Assembly (NCBI GenBank): GCA_033032175.1
Contig: CM065321.1
Coordinates: forward strand, 16,080,501 to 16,144,500
Source of the DNA: Saturnia japonica
Taxonomy: Eukaryota; Arthropoda; Insecta; Lepidoptera; Saturniidae
Direction of reading: 5' to 3'
DNA length: 64,000 bases
Position numbers and translations under genes: made by a program. The notes below the pieces were generated by a model. The model was not told the origin of the DNA, did no database searches, and saw nothing but the letters and a program-made list of their open reading frames with translations. Below are positions 20,546 to 34,779 of this stretch, piece by piece. Every line of letters begins with the position of its first letter. Position 1 is the stretch's first letter.

Positions 20546-21424
20546 TCGCTCCAGCAAAAAGTAACAAGGATGGTAGTTGTACCAGATTCCTGTTACAAGT
20601 ACCAAGTCTCAGAGTCTTGTATCATTCCACATAAACATTATATTGGTACGCAATAAATAATACCAATATTCAATAGACCGAGGACCGAGTTCAGTGAGGA
20701 GCTAAAAAAGGGTTCAAAATGTTCAGAAAAAAAGATTCCGAAGGGGGCGGATGACAATACTTAGCCCGTGGAATTTGTTATTGCTCGAGGATACTAGCTC
20801 ATTTTTCAATTATTTTAACGACATCTTGACCATGTTTATTTTACCACTATCTAACATCCCTGCAGAGTATTTTATATTATATACTCACTTCGAAGAGCCA
20901 ACTGTTGCCGTGCGTGCCATGTAGGATTTACAGATCACCTGTTTTTGTTCTTGACGGCTGTAACTTGTTCATCATATAAAGAAATAGCAATTAATGCATA
21001 TTCTTCAAATGAACTATCCATCTATTTATGTTCACAACACTAGCACGTTAGTTTTGGGACACTGTCACGGCATGATTGCATTAAACACCCGTCCATGTCA
21101 TGTGTGTATTCGTATCGCATGCCTTTCCTTTAGATCGATATATAATATGATGAGTGTATTCTTTTGTTTTGTTGCTCGAACTCGAACTAAATTAATTAGG
21201 GGAACACAATATTAAACTTTTCACCAAGCTAGCTCAGTCTTATAAATAATATAGTCGGCAGATAGTCGAAACGTTTATTCAACCATCACCAAAACACATT
21301 CGTTAGTTAGGCTAATAATACAATAGTATATATGATTAATACGAAAACGATGGTTCGATTAATTGTTATGTATAGGTTATCCCTCATCCCTATCAAGAAA
21401 TCATATTGTAAGTTCCTTCATTGT

Positions 21425-21693
21425 CATTTAATTGTCAGTTCAGTCAGTTGCTAAATTGTTGCGCTTGTATGTGGAGTGTGGGATGATTTGAACAGTTTTT
21501 ACGAGTTGTACATCGTTTCGTTATATTCTGAAAATTTATTTATGAAACCTGAATGATTTATATTAATTCTAGCAAAATAGATATTTAAAATATCATATTC
21601 TAATAAGTTTCTGTCACAATTCAATTATATTATTGGGAATATTATCAAGAAAAATGCGTTTAAATTAACAGTGAATAGTTTATTTTGTAAAAA
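21425..21693 (+). promoter_or_regulatory. Candidate core promoter and 5' UTR of the cotransporter
   Basis: Three overlapping arthropod initiator-like TCAGT motifs occur at 21435, 21440 and 21444, about 250 bases before the ATG at 21694, with no TATA box. The following sequence is AT-rich with no in-frame upstream extension. This is a plausible transcription start but is not proven; an upstream untranslated exon is equally possible. Confidence 0.35.
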
Positions 21694-22086
21694 ATGTCTT
21701 CATCACAGAAGGATATAGAATTGAATCCTGTGAAAGCGGACGATTGTACAAATGCAGCTCAATTGTCTACAGAGAAGTCGACCCTGCCCGTAACGGACGA
21801 GGAAGATATTATTATAGGTAGATTTCGTAAAATAAGTTCAGCGAAATCGATGGCTGCTACCAACGGTAATATTCAGTATCCGTCAGAAATCTCTGCTCGG
21901 AATGAAGACGTTGAGTCTGCGCTAGAATTTAAATCGAAGGACTTCGAAAAAGAGAAACTGTTGTCTGAATTGATGACCAATGGAACAGCGATTGTTCAGG
22001 ACCGATTACCGGTAACAAAGAGCAGTTTCCGCGACATGGAAAAGCCGTCGAGGTTCAAGGATCAACCTTCAACCACTAGATTTCAG
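21694..22086 (+). CDS. NKCC: Cotransporter exon 1 (residues 1-131)
   Basis: ATG at 21694 after an AT-rich leader; ends at donor gttagt. It encodes the hydrophilic cytosolic N-terminus, ending [13 protein letters not shown]. The start is the first ATG in the open frame. Reading on into the intron gives only four more residues before a stop. Confidence 0.85.
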
Positions 22087-24404
22087 GTTAGTATCACTTA
22101 ATAATTTTTTGTACTTTAGAGAAACTCCTCTTGAATTTTTGCACAAAAGTGCGATTTCAGGAGGGTCTGGCACTCTATAGCCTAATACAATAAAGTTTTG
22201 TATTTTTTGGAATTGGGTATAAGTAAATCTACTAGTACCATTTGTGATTAATTGTTTACACTGGTGATAAGAAGCAAATAAGTAAGATTTATACATTTGC
22301 AATAAAATAATACATGTAAATAGAAGTTAGCAAGCTTAGAAAGAAATACCATTATACCCACTTTTTAGTTATCTTTAGAAAGAGAGAAATTGTTATAAAA
22401 ATTTTCATGCGTACTGGTGAGGATACAGTGCAGTTAGATATCATAAAATTGTTGGTATTTGACCACTGGATATTCTTTTCTTTGATACTGGCCCCTTTGG
22501 TTTCTTTATAATGATGAAAAAAAAGGAAAACAAATACAATAATATATTTCTATGTAAATTAATATACAAAATTACGATTGTTATAGAGATTTATATCAGT
22601 TCTTTTCATTATATGGTACCCAGAGCAGATATTGTCATTCATAAGAGTCTAAATTTAAATAACATGATTTTGAAATACTAAACAACAAAACAATGTAAAT
22701 GATCTCATTACAAAAAAAGGTGTTTCAGTAGCCAATGCAGATTGGGTATTAAATAACATCTGATAAAAAACATAATGAAGCTTTTATTTATATTTAAACA
22801 ATGGTTAGGTAGGCATACAGGGTAAAGTATCCAAATATTGGCACTGTAGTGATCACTGTTTACTTATATCAGGGAAACTGTGTTTATAAAAAATAATAAC
22901 AATCAAGAATATATAATGGAAGTTAATTAAAATTTATATTATATAAAACTTCTACTATATCATCAATTGTATGTCTTTTTTAGAGTTTTTCTAAATAAAC
23001 AATTTACACTTTGACTAAGTAATTAGCTTAGGCCTAGTCCAATATCGGCATTTCGTTCAGTAAATTAATGGAAATTGCATACATGAGCTAGACTAGCTAG
23101 CTAAAAATTACTAGTAAAGAAACATATTCACATCTATAAGTACCTACATAGTACTGTACCTAAACATCCAAATACATCATAAATACAGTGAAACCGCCTT
23201 ACCGAAAATAATTTGGTCCATATAGTATCAAAATCAATACAACCATTCAGATAATAAATTCTTATAAAAATATTAGCCATGCCCTTCATAAAATTGTCTT
23301 TATGATGAAGTAACTATTGTTCTGTAGCGACATCTCTCGCCACAACTGACGCTTCAACGCATCGACGTAACTAAGTAGCGACACATAGCGACATCTATCG
23401 AGCCACATAAGACGCATCCTACTATCCTTCATCGCGCTATAGAAATTAACTCAATCGTTGAGTATATATACAAGAACCTGACTACAACCGTCGAGGCAAC
23501 TGCCCGCCAGACATAGCACCCGTCTGGCCGGAGGATCCTCCCTTTTCTATGGCGGATGAGGAACTTTACTCTCTGTTCCTCACCTCCGCTAAAGTTTATA
23601 AGGATTAATATGCCACGCCTAAAAATAATGCTCATAAATCACTTTTTAATTTTCAACAAAGTCCCTTCCAAACTTCTCTTTCAAACAATTCCCTCCAAGC
23701 CCCATCACACACACAGCATCACCTTTTTCGGCGTCAATCCTGGCTTCGCGAGCGTTTGTGACGGCTCACCATCCCTTATCCACGATTTTTTACGCTTCCG
23801 ATTGTCGTACGTGATCCATTTTTCTTCTCTGGTTATGAAACGTTTCAGAAATGGCTCGATTACATTGCGTTTCAGCAGCGCGTCTCAGATGGTAATTCGG
23901 TCTATCAAGTTTTTCGCGCCCAACTCGTGAGGAACCCATACATCGAGTTTCTTTTTGTATTCCGCTTTGTGTAAATGGTTCAAAACAGTTTTATGATCAA
24001 TGCCTAGCTCTGTACCAATATCTGAACTGCTGATATGCTTTTTTGCTGTTCTATTTGAAGAATTTCATCATCTTTTTCAATGATTGGACACCATGGCGTG
24101 ACACATCTTTCGCATCAAAATATAGCGCAATTTGTCATTGCTGTTCTCCATTTTCAAACGCAAGCAAGTTTTCAACCACTGCATCAATTTTGCTGTTAAT
24201 ACACAAAAAATAACGCCCACTAAGCGTTTAGTAATTTCGCTGCAATCTGTGTTTCCTGAGTGATTTGCAATTGACGCCATCTATCGGAAAAACACCACGA
24301 ACTTTTTCCCAGATAAAATATTTTATTAGTTTTTATAGATTGATAGATAGATATAAATTGTGATTATTTTGTTTATGATTTATATATATATATTTTTAGT
24401 GGAT

Positions 24405-24450
<46 letters not shown>

Positions 24451-27400
24451 AGAGTCATTCCCAGACATTACTATCATTCACTTAATGATTCACCCTATTA
24501 TAACCTTTTGACAGTAAAACCGGATTGACATGGTCTATGAACTCATTGTCTAGAAAAACAAGTAATGTGCTTCGGGATCTTATTATAGAACCTAACACTA
24601 ATATCTAAGAAACTTAGAAGAAAACACGGAATAACATAACATAACATACACTCCCTGCCTGCCACAGCCAGTATCGGAATACTTGGCGTCGTCATTTCGA
24701 GTGACTTCCAGTTCCGCGGACAGTTGGAAAGTAAGCCCAAATTGGCCTCAAAGAAGCTTAGTGTACTCAGTAAGGCGAGACGGTACTTCACGTCGGCTCA
24801 TCGCCTAAATCTTTATAAGGCGCAAATTCGACCCCACATGGAGTATTGTTCTCATCTCTGGGCGGGAGCCTCCCAGTACCTGTACCGGTCCTTTTGACCG
24901 CATTCAGCGTAGGGCGGCTCGAGTTATTGACGATCAAGCTCTTTCCAATCGGCTTGATCCATTGGCTCTGCGTAGAGATGTTGGTTCACTCTGCATCTTC
25001 TAACGCATTTATCATGGGGAGTGTTCCAAGGAATTGTTTGGATTGTTCCCGGCTGCTGAATTTCACCATCGGACATCGCGTCAGAATCGTAAATTCCATC
25101 CACACCACCTCGATATCCAGCATTCCACAACAGTGCGTTTCTTAAGGCACTTTCTGCCTCCAACCACTTTGTAGAACCAGCTGTCGCCTGAGATTTTTCC
25201 GTGCCGTTATGACCTGGTGACCTTCAAGAAGAGAGCTTATTTTTCCTAAAAGGCCGGCAAGGCATCTACGAGCCCTCGGGTGTTGCGGATGTTTGTGGGC
25301 GGCGGTGATCACTTTCCATCAAGTGCGCCACATGCCTGTTTGCCCACTTTTTACCATAAAAAAAACATGACATAACATAACATACCATCATGCCTGTAAC
25401 CCCGAAAGGTTAGGCAGAGGTTTACTAATATACACCCACATTTCGCTTGGGTATTTTATTAGGTCCCATGTAATAATAGGGGGCGAGCCTATTGCCATTA
25501 ATCGGACACTAAGCCAAACTCCGAGCTGCTACTGAGAATTGAATAGAAAAAACCAATAACACTTTGCTCGAACTGGGAATCGAACCCAGGCCCTTGAGTA
25601 TAGCAGTCGCGCTTAGGACCACTAGGCTATTGAGGCAGTTTTATGTCTATCTCTAGTATTAAAATGATACATACATAAATCACGCCTATTTCCCAACGGG
25701 GTAGGCAACGACCATGTCCTTTCACCTGCTACGAGCCTGGCATACCTCTTTCGCTTCTTCGACATTCATTAATCTTTTCATGCATGCTCGTCGGTTTAGA
25801 GTACTCTTGACCTTGCCTTTATTCAGAACGTCTCCGATTTGATCGATAAATGTTCGTCTAGGCCTTCTTCTTCCAACAATTTCTTTCACACTCGCTTCAT
25901 AAATTTATTTAGTCATTCTTCTTTCATTCATCCTCTCAACATGCCAAAACCATCTAAGCATCCCCTTCTCAATCCGTGTGACTATATCTTCTTTCACACC
26001 ACAAAGTAAACGATGATTTTAGCTAAATCTAGCTTGTCAAAGTTTTAACGATCATCCATTAAATTATCAAGGATGTATTGGGAGGACAACGTTAGGACAT
26101 TACATTCCTAGACTTTGTAGTATAAAAATGGTATCTACCTCGGCTGCGGAAGCCTCCTGCAAAACACTGTAAGACATTAGCATATAACCTTCCTGAATAA
26201 AGTGGCTATAAAACGCAAAATATTTTTTTCAAATACGACCAGTAGTCTTAGAGATTAGCGTGTTCAAACAATCAATCGTTTGATAATATTGGTATAGATA
26301 TGGGATACGTAGTCGCGAGCATTTGCTTCACCACCGTTGAACCACGAAGCCTACGAAAATTAAATTGTGTTGATGTAAAAACGCTCTTAATTTGCCCGTC
26401 CACTGTTTATAATCTCTCGGTCTAGGTCGAAAGCGCTAACTTGGAAGCACCAATAAATCATAATAGCAGTGAATTGGATAAGTGCACGGGCTCTGGTGAA
26501 CTTCCTATAGCCTCGCTCGACAGTCTTGTGGCCCCTTACACGAATGACCTATGGGCGCCTGTATTGAAATCTTAGAATTACGTTGTAGATTGTAATATAC
26601 ATTGTTAGAAAATTAACTGTTACGAGGCCTGTAAACTTAAAGATAACTTATTCGTAACTAAAGATCTGTGTACTTAAAATACTTCTAATTTTGGTGTATG
26701 GTATAATTTCTGAAATAAATTTTCGATGAAGGAAAACATCGTGATGATGATGATATCATGGAAAAAATTTTAGAGCGTCTACAAAATTTGATCAGAATCG
26801 GTAGAGATTGACTTTTTGTTTTACGATTTCTTAAAGTATTATTGAAAATTCTTATAGCCCATCAATCATGCATTTACTTATACTTCCAGTGTACAAAATT
26901 TCATCAAAATCGGTTAAGAAATAACAAAAAAATATCGCCATATAATAATCAGTCGCCAAGCTCCACAGCTAGAATTAGCGTGTTGCTATTTTATGCATCT
27001 ACCGTAGCCTATGGACGCTTGTAACACCAAAGATATCACAAGCGCGTTGCCGACCTTGAACCCTCTTTGCCAATGAGCTCTGGAACCCCTACTCGCAGCA
27101 GGAACAAACAAAAGGTTATTAAATTTGGCTGCGATATTCTGTAGTGTAGAGGTATTTCACCGGTCGTACTATGTGCCGCACTACCTCTCTTCACTCAAAC
27201 ATTTAAATAATTTAAAGCTGAAGAGTTTGTTTGTTTGAACACGCAAATCTCATGAACTACTGGTGCGAATGGAAAAAATGTTTCAGTGTTGGATAGCCCA
27301 TTTATCGAGGAAGGCTATAGGCTATATAAAATTACGCTATGATCAATAGGAGCGGAGCATCAATGAAAAATGTCAGAAAAACAGGCAAATTTTATTTCTT

Positions 27401-30400
27401 TTGAGAACTTCTATTGCGTTTACTGCGTAAATGGTTAAAGTTACGCAAAACCGTGAGTGACGATTTAGTTTATGTTAAAAAAATATATCCGCGACAGCAT
27501 ATGACTAACTTTTAAGGTTTACCCAATATAAAAATTTTATGGTAATAAAATTTGTTCTAAAATAATTAATTATTTGCGAAGGTGTTTTTGTATAGATGGT
27601 GTTAATCTTTATCAAAATAAATACGTTATTGATCACAAGTATTTCATTTTGAACAAAATTGCACTTTACAGTAATTGATTTAAATGAATATCTTTAGGAT
27701 ATATCAAAGTTTTAAAATAACTCAGCAGCAAAATAATGATCAAGTACCGCGAGCGCATTTTTATTTTACAGAATAATGTGGGAGGCGGGCGGCACCTAAT
27801 AATACAATGCCTATGACCCACTCTCTCTAACCCTTTCTCTCTTTTACATGTTGCAGACCGAAGTTGCCGGGTCAGCGAGTTATACGATAATAATGGGATT
27901 ATTACGTAAACCTTCTCAGATTTTACTGCATTGTGTACGATATAGTTACGAAATTTTGATGTAGATTTATGAATCTCGTTTGCCAATAAAGCGATTGCAC
28001 AGTATAGACACATGTGTATGTATGTGTCTTTGTGTTGTGTCTATTTCGTATGAAAAGGAGTTATTGTAAATTTTTGCTTCATATCGTTGTATCATCAACA
28101 GTGTTATAATTGCTTTGATGTGCCAATTTGGAGAATACATTAACTTTCCGAAAACTCGTGCAGGAATAGTAGATAGTGGCCCAATAATACTGATACAGAT
28201 GTCGCTAAAATTTGATTTAAAAAAAAAGATATCCTCAAGTAATTAACAAATACCAAAAAGGCTTAGTTCTGTCTTCCGTCTCGGAGGACTTTTTTTTTTG
28301 AACTTGTCGGTAAACAAAACACTTGGGGCCTTGAACTATATTTAAATTTGGTATGATTACGTACCAATATAATGTTTACTTGATACGACCCTGAAATCAG
28401 GTACCGAAATTTGTACGCGTCTCTAGGTGTCACTGACAGCACCATGTGCAGAGCATGCATGAAGGCTGAAGAAACTGCTACCCACGTAATCCTAGAATGC
28501 GCGAGAGTTTCAACCCAAAGGGTGGAAATCCTCAAAAACCCGAGGTCGCTTCGAGAAGCCTTTGAATACTCCAGGAGGCTTCTGCGCTTCTGGTCGGAGT
28601 TGGGCTGGCTGGAATATCTACGCACAATGGACCTAGAAAGAGTCTAAGTGCGGACAGATGGAGCCTACATAACATTGTACGCGTCTACCATACCTGAACT
28701 CGTGTTATATTACGTATTATTGCCTTATGATGCGGGATTAGGGACACATAACATACTCAGACTAACTGTTTGTTATATAAAAGTCAAATGGTGTGGATAT
28801 CTGATCTGTATTTCCAGGTAGAATGAAGAATGCAGTTTTAGGCGTGACCTTACTCTGTCACGTAGTAGATTTTTTTAAAAAACAATTTGACCCTATATTG
28901 TTAATGTTGGTTGCATTTCGGGTAATATAGCTTGGTTATTTTGTACAAGTGAAGTGGATTGGAAATATTAGGTCTTAGGTCGGGGAAAAAGTGTTTTCGC
29001 ATAACGTAGGTATAAACTTGTTATAAAATTTCTTTGGCTGTACTATTTGTAACTGGCTGGTTTTGGTAACATTAAAAAGGTTACATTAAAAATAAAGAAG
29101 AAAAAAAGTTGTTTCCCACTATTTTTAATTTGTTTTTCTTTCTGTTAAAATGAGTGAATCTAATAAAGAAATTCGATACATTTTAAAATATTATTACATA
29201 AAAGGCAAAAATGCAACTCAAGCAGCGAAAAAAAATTTGTGATGTTTATGGACCTAATATAGTGTCAGTAAGAGTAGCAGAAAGTTGGTTCAAACGTTTT
29301 CAGTCCGGAAATTTTGATGTTAAAAATCCACCTCGCTCTGGTCGCTCTGTTACGAATAAAATGGACGCCATTTTTGAAAAAGTGGAGTAAGATCGGCATA
29401 TCAATAGTTACGATGTAGCTGAAGAACTGGAAATTGACCACAAAACAGTTTAAACCCATTTGAAGAAAGCTGGCTATACCAAAAAGCTCGATATTTGTGT
29501 GCCACACGAGCTCACTGAAAGAAACCTAATGAACCGTGTACCATTTGCGATTCATTATTGAAACGTAATGAAACTGAGCCGTTTTTGAAGAGATTGATAA
29601 CTGGCGATGAAAAGGGGATCACGTACGACAAGAACGTGTAAAAAAAGTCATAGTGTAAGGTTGGCCAGGCTTCACAGACTGTGGCTAAACCTGGGCTAAC
29701 TCGAAATAAGGTAATGCTGTGTGTATGGTGGCACTGGAAGGGCATTGTTTATTATGAGCTTTTACCGCCCGGCAGAACCATCGATTCGGATCTCTACTGC
29801 CCAACAACTGATGAGATTAAAGAAAGCAGTTGAGAGAAAGCGGCCGGAATTGATCAACAGGAAGGGTGTGGTCTTTCATCACGATAACGCTATACCACAC
29901 ACATCTTTAGCCACTCAGCAAAAATTAAGAGAGTTTGGCTGGGAGGTGTTAGTGCATTCACCATATAGCCCCGACCTTGCACCTTCAGATTTTCACCTGT
30001 TTCGGTCTCTTCAGAATTCTTTAGGTTCTGTACGGTTAACATCAAGAGAGGACTGCCAAAAACTAATTGTCGCTTTTTTTTGTCCCAAAATTTCTATAGC
30101 AACGGGATCATATCTCTACCTACAAAATGGTAGAAAGTCATCGAACAAAACAGTACATATATACTGTAAATAAATATAAATAAATTTTGAAAAAATATCT
30201 TGAGTTTTCATATAAAAATGCGAAGAAACTTTTTCGCCAACCTATTATGTAATAATATGGACCGTGACCTGTCTACATCAAGGAAGAAGTGGAAGCCTTG
30301 AATTATGAATATACTTTCATTAGCAAAGCCTTATCAGAAGCGGGATGTAAAAAAGGCCACAGAAAAAGTACTAAAATTTTACTATCACTCAATGACGAAA

Positions 30401-33400
30401 TTTAAATCAGTTGAAATCTAACAAACGCGTAAGTAAGAGAAAAATGGGTTCACGGCGATGATTCATCTTCAGAAGATATCCTTAGTTTAAAAATAACTGC
30501 AGATAACTCTGGAGGCGAGTCTAATTTTAGACGGGATGTTACTGTTCTTTTACTAATTGTCAACTTTATTATCACGGGAAAGAGTCGAAATTGCAATGAA
30601 GTTGTTGTTAAAGTGTAGACAATTGTGATCCCAGGAGCGTAGGCCTTATTATGCTGTGCGCCCCTTTTGTAAGAGTCCGGTGACGTCATATATTCTGGCA
30701 TTTCTGGCATGACGTTTCGCGTCCTATTTTAACCGATTTTAAAGAAAAAAGACGGCTGGTTATCAATTCGAATATATTTTTAATGGATTTTCAGCCATAA
30801 CTTCTTTATTAGTGAATCGATTGGGATGATTCTTTTTTCGTGGGAAACGGGACACCTCAATGGTGGTCCCATTTTAATTTCACTTTATACTACTGTATAC
30901 AAGACAAGACAATTTTTAACAAAAAAGAAAACCAACTCCATTGATTTTGAAGAGTTCCCTTGTATATCTTCGAAGTTGAAGGTCCAATACCAAAGAAATT
31001 AAAATCGGACCACCATTTTCATCAGAATCATCCAAATCAGTTCATAAACAAAGAAGTTATGGCTGAAAATACATTCGAATTGATAACCTGCCGGCTGCCT
31101 GAACACATAACTACTCAGAGGGGTTATTAGGAAAAGCCCTACCACCATGCTATAGTTCATCACGATGTTTTCTTTACCCGAAAGCTTTGGGTCTTTGCAG
31201 GGATTCGAACTCACGTCCATCGACGTGATATCCGTACAGTGGTTCTGTAACTTTTAAACGATTTGACCGATTGCGCTTATATTCACATAATATATTTGTG
31301 TTATCGAGGCGATGTCGCGATAGTTTATAGACATGTTAGAATTAGAATCTGCTGTTGTCCAGCCATTAAATACCAGAAGAACGTCTGCGGGACCAGTTAG
31401 TAGCAGTATAGATAGAAATATGTAGATGCTTCCATTCGGTTAAGCAAGGCATCTATCTGTATTTTTTCAAATATTTTGGTTTTGATTATTTTGTTATGAT
31501 TTTGATAACTAAAAACTTGACCTTGAATGAACAATGCGTAAAATTTGAAACATTGAGAGTGTAGTATGTAATATAACTTACGTGCTTATTTATTTAGCAT
31601 TAAAATCATGTCGAGGCTAACTTAAAAATCGTGATTGACAATACTTTAATTGACCTTCGGTTACTATGGTTTATTAAAATACTTTAAAAAATGAGGATGT
31701 TCTCAATTCCATTAAATCAATTCAGCCATAACTTCTTTGTTTAAGAACCGATTTAGATGATACTTTTTTCTTTGGAAAGGGGATACCTCAATGGTTGTCC
31801 CATTTTAATTTCATTGGCATTTGGCCCTCAACTTTGAAGATACGCAAGAGAACTCTTCAATAAATGGATAGTTTGTTTTCTTTTTTGTTAAAGTTGTACA
31901 TATTAGATACATTTTTAATTTGATAGACCTCGGCGGATACGGTTTCGTGGGCAAGGGTTGAATGTTTTTTCTGTTTTACATTTGCGGTATGAACCTAAAG
32001 AATATTATATCACTTGTTGTCACTTTTCATTGAGTGACAATGTCAATTTTTGTGAGGGGGGGGGGGGGTCTAAGTTCAATGACGCTCGTTGGGTTAGGAT
32101 TAAACTTTACCATATAAACTTAAACCATGCCAAATCTCACAGACTTCCGTGCACGCAATACGTTTTAAAAGGGGTACAAAGTTTTTGCTTCACGTATTAA
32201 TGTAATGATTTTACGTACGTACTATTACAAATTAATTTAATTTCTTTTTTGGCTGATAATATATACTTTTTCTGTAAGTCTAATAAGTCCGGTGAAGCTG
32301 TAAAAGCCAGTCCAGTATAATCTTCTATTATACTAATGTCTTCCCCTGCTTCTTCTCTAGATCATGCTCTATGAGCAAATTATATCTATACCATACAAAC
32401 TATGTCTACTTCTGCCATTTTTAGGGGTTTTTTTTTTCCCATATATTAATTATAATATAAAAGCTAGTAACATTTTTTTATTTAGGCTTGTTGCCTATGT
32501 GGGCAATTTTGCTAATGTCAAGTGTGACAAATACACGATATAGAATTTAGTTGCCAAATGTTCTGTGTACTGTAGAATAAACCCATTTAAAGGATATATT
32601 GACACAACATAAAACAGTCACACATTTATACATGATACTTGTTATGCAGGGATAATATAAAACTTCATATGTTATTATGTTTGTAAACGTTTTACGTGTG
32701 TAACTTACACTTTAAATTCCAGATGGTAGAAGACCAACACATTCCGCATGTGACTGATGATTCAGATGCTTCGGGGATGGACAGTGACGACCCACTGACA
32801 GTAACAGACACAAAATATGGCAAGAGCTTCAGGTTGGTACATAGATAAAGAACAATATTAAAAACAAAGTCTATGCGCCTTTGATGTGAAACTTTTTTGA
32901 TCCTGTAGCGAATATTTGTTATACTACAAAGTAAATTGAAAATTCGATAAACCCCCAACACAAGTAACCTATTCATTTAGACCATTCCAATGTGCCCAAA
33001 TTTGATATATCTGCTGTAAGTTGGTGAGGAGTTAGGTATCCTACGGACCCTAGATGACGCTGTAGCATCAGGTCAAGGTTTTTTAAATATCATCGAAGTA
33101 ACAGAATACCAAGAGTAGACAAAAGAGATGATAATCTCCAAACGGCTAAACAGATTTTCTTCAGTCATACTTATAAATACTCTTAAACAAGTCACCTTTC
33201 AAAGAAAGAAAAAACTAGATGAAAATTGGTTCAGCCGTTTTGAGCTACGATGCCACAGACAGATAAATTGAAATTTGAAACGGAACATTTGAAATTAAGT
33301 TTATATAAAATTGCCTTTACAAAAAGGTGGTAATTCTATTCCATCGTTGAGTACGGTTAAACTTATAGTAAAGAAGTAGTGGTTGTGAAACACTGGCAAA

Positions 33401-34779
33401 AGTTACATAATTAAAAAAAAAAGCCAATGTAATGAAAGTGTTGGATAAAGGTTTTTTCAAGGGAATCGGCTTCTGATAATCTCTTGTCATTGCAAAATAA
33501 CCCGCTATTCATTGGTTTAAAGTTGTTTTTCCTATTGACCTCAGGCATTTCACGAGAGAAGCCTTGCCTAGACTGGATAACTATAGGAACGTTTTATCGC
33601 TCCACGCCGCACCTCGTCCGACTCTCGATGAGCTCCACAACGCTTCGCTGTCGAGGAAAGTAGGTGTCCAGCTTGACTGGTTATATTTATATAAAGTTAT
33701 TTGCAGTAAGCTGCACGTGTAGACTTTGCGGTGTTAATGGAATTAGAACTTGACGAGTATCAGGTGACGTTTATATTTATACGGTTTTTTTAAGTTCCCG
33801 TTCTCTAACACACATAATTGATTTATTTAGTTCCGTTTATTTATGCAATCCTCTGACCTTGTAATTTTAACCTTCGGTCTTTTAAAGCTTCTCTTAGTTC
33901 TATGCTTCTCTTAATTGCTACCGTTGCCATTCATTTATTATTCCATTCTTCTCTCTTTTCTTATTTCTTACACTATCTTAGAACTCTAGTACGTGTTCCT
34001 ATTCCATGACTCATTCACCATTCCAATTTACATACAACTCCAAACCATAATTCATTCTGTAACATTCTTATTTTTTTACATCATTAAATCATTATTTATT
34101 TATACTGGTTAAAATGTAATGGTTTAAACATATTTTTAAAAGTGACGAGACAAACTTCTTAGCATTCCGTGGATTCACCGTGCGGGTGCAGCGGCCATCG
34201 TGTGGCAGAGGGAGCAGATTCAAGTAGTCCTCGGGACTTGCGACACAGATGTAGGATTAAGGGGTTCTCTTATGATGCACATTAGTGCTCTCCTTGACTG
34301 CCCGTGATACTCTCCCTGCCATGTCAGATTTATTAAGAACCTGTTAGTGCAGCTTTAGATAGAAATAAAATAGAGCTTACTGGCCTTCCAGTTTTCTCGA
34401 CAGGCCAAGGTTTTAGTAAGTTATTGAGAGATTTTGCCGCGTATACATTATTTTTGGTTAGATCATTAATTGATTCGTAATATTGACGTGACAACGTCTT
34501 ATAAATTGGTTTGCCGGGTGACACTTCAAGAAACTGCGTTACGCTCCGCTCACGTTATGCGCTCACAATGAGAGCGAGTGAGAGGCACGCGCCCCTTCCA
34601 CTCGGGCATGGTTAGCCCGCCTAAGAGCGAGAGAGACAGACATAAAGTCGTTGTCACGTAAAACTTTTGCCCGTATACCGACTTTACAGGCAACCAATTT
34701 TTTATTCATTTTTATCGTCAGGTCTTTAGGTATATTAGTTTCCTATGATACCGTAAGCTGTATAAGTAATATACGTTTG

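Noticed and set aside
25565..25640. tRNA-like sequence with a GGTTCGATTCC box (minus strand)
   Set aside because: The acceptor stem cannot pair, and the sequence continues into a SINE body and repeat tail, so it is a SINE head and not a tRNA gene.
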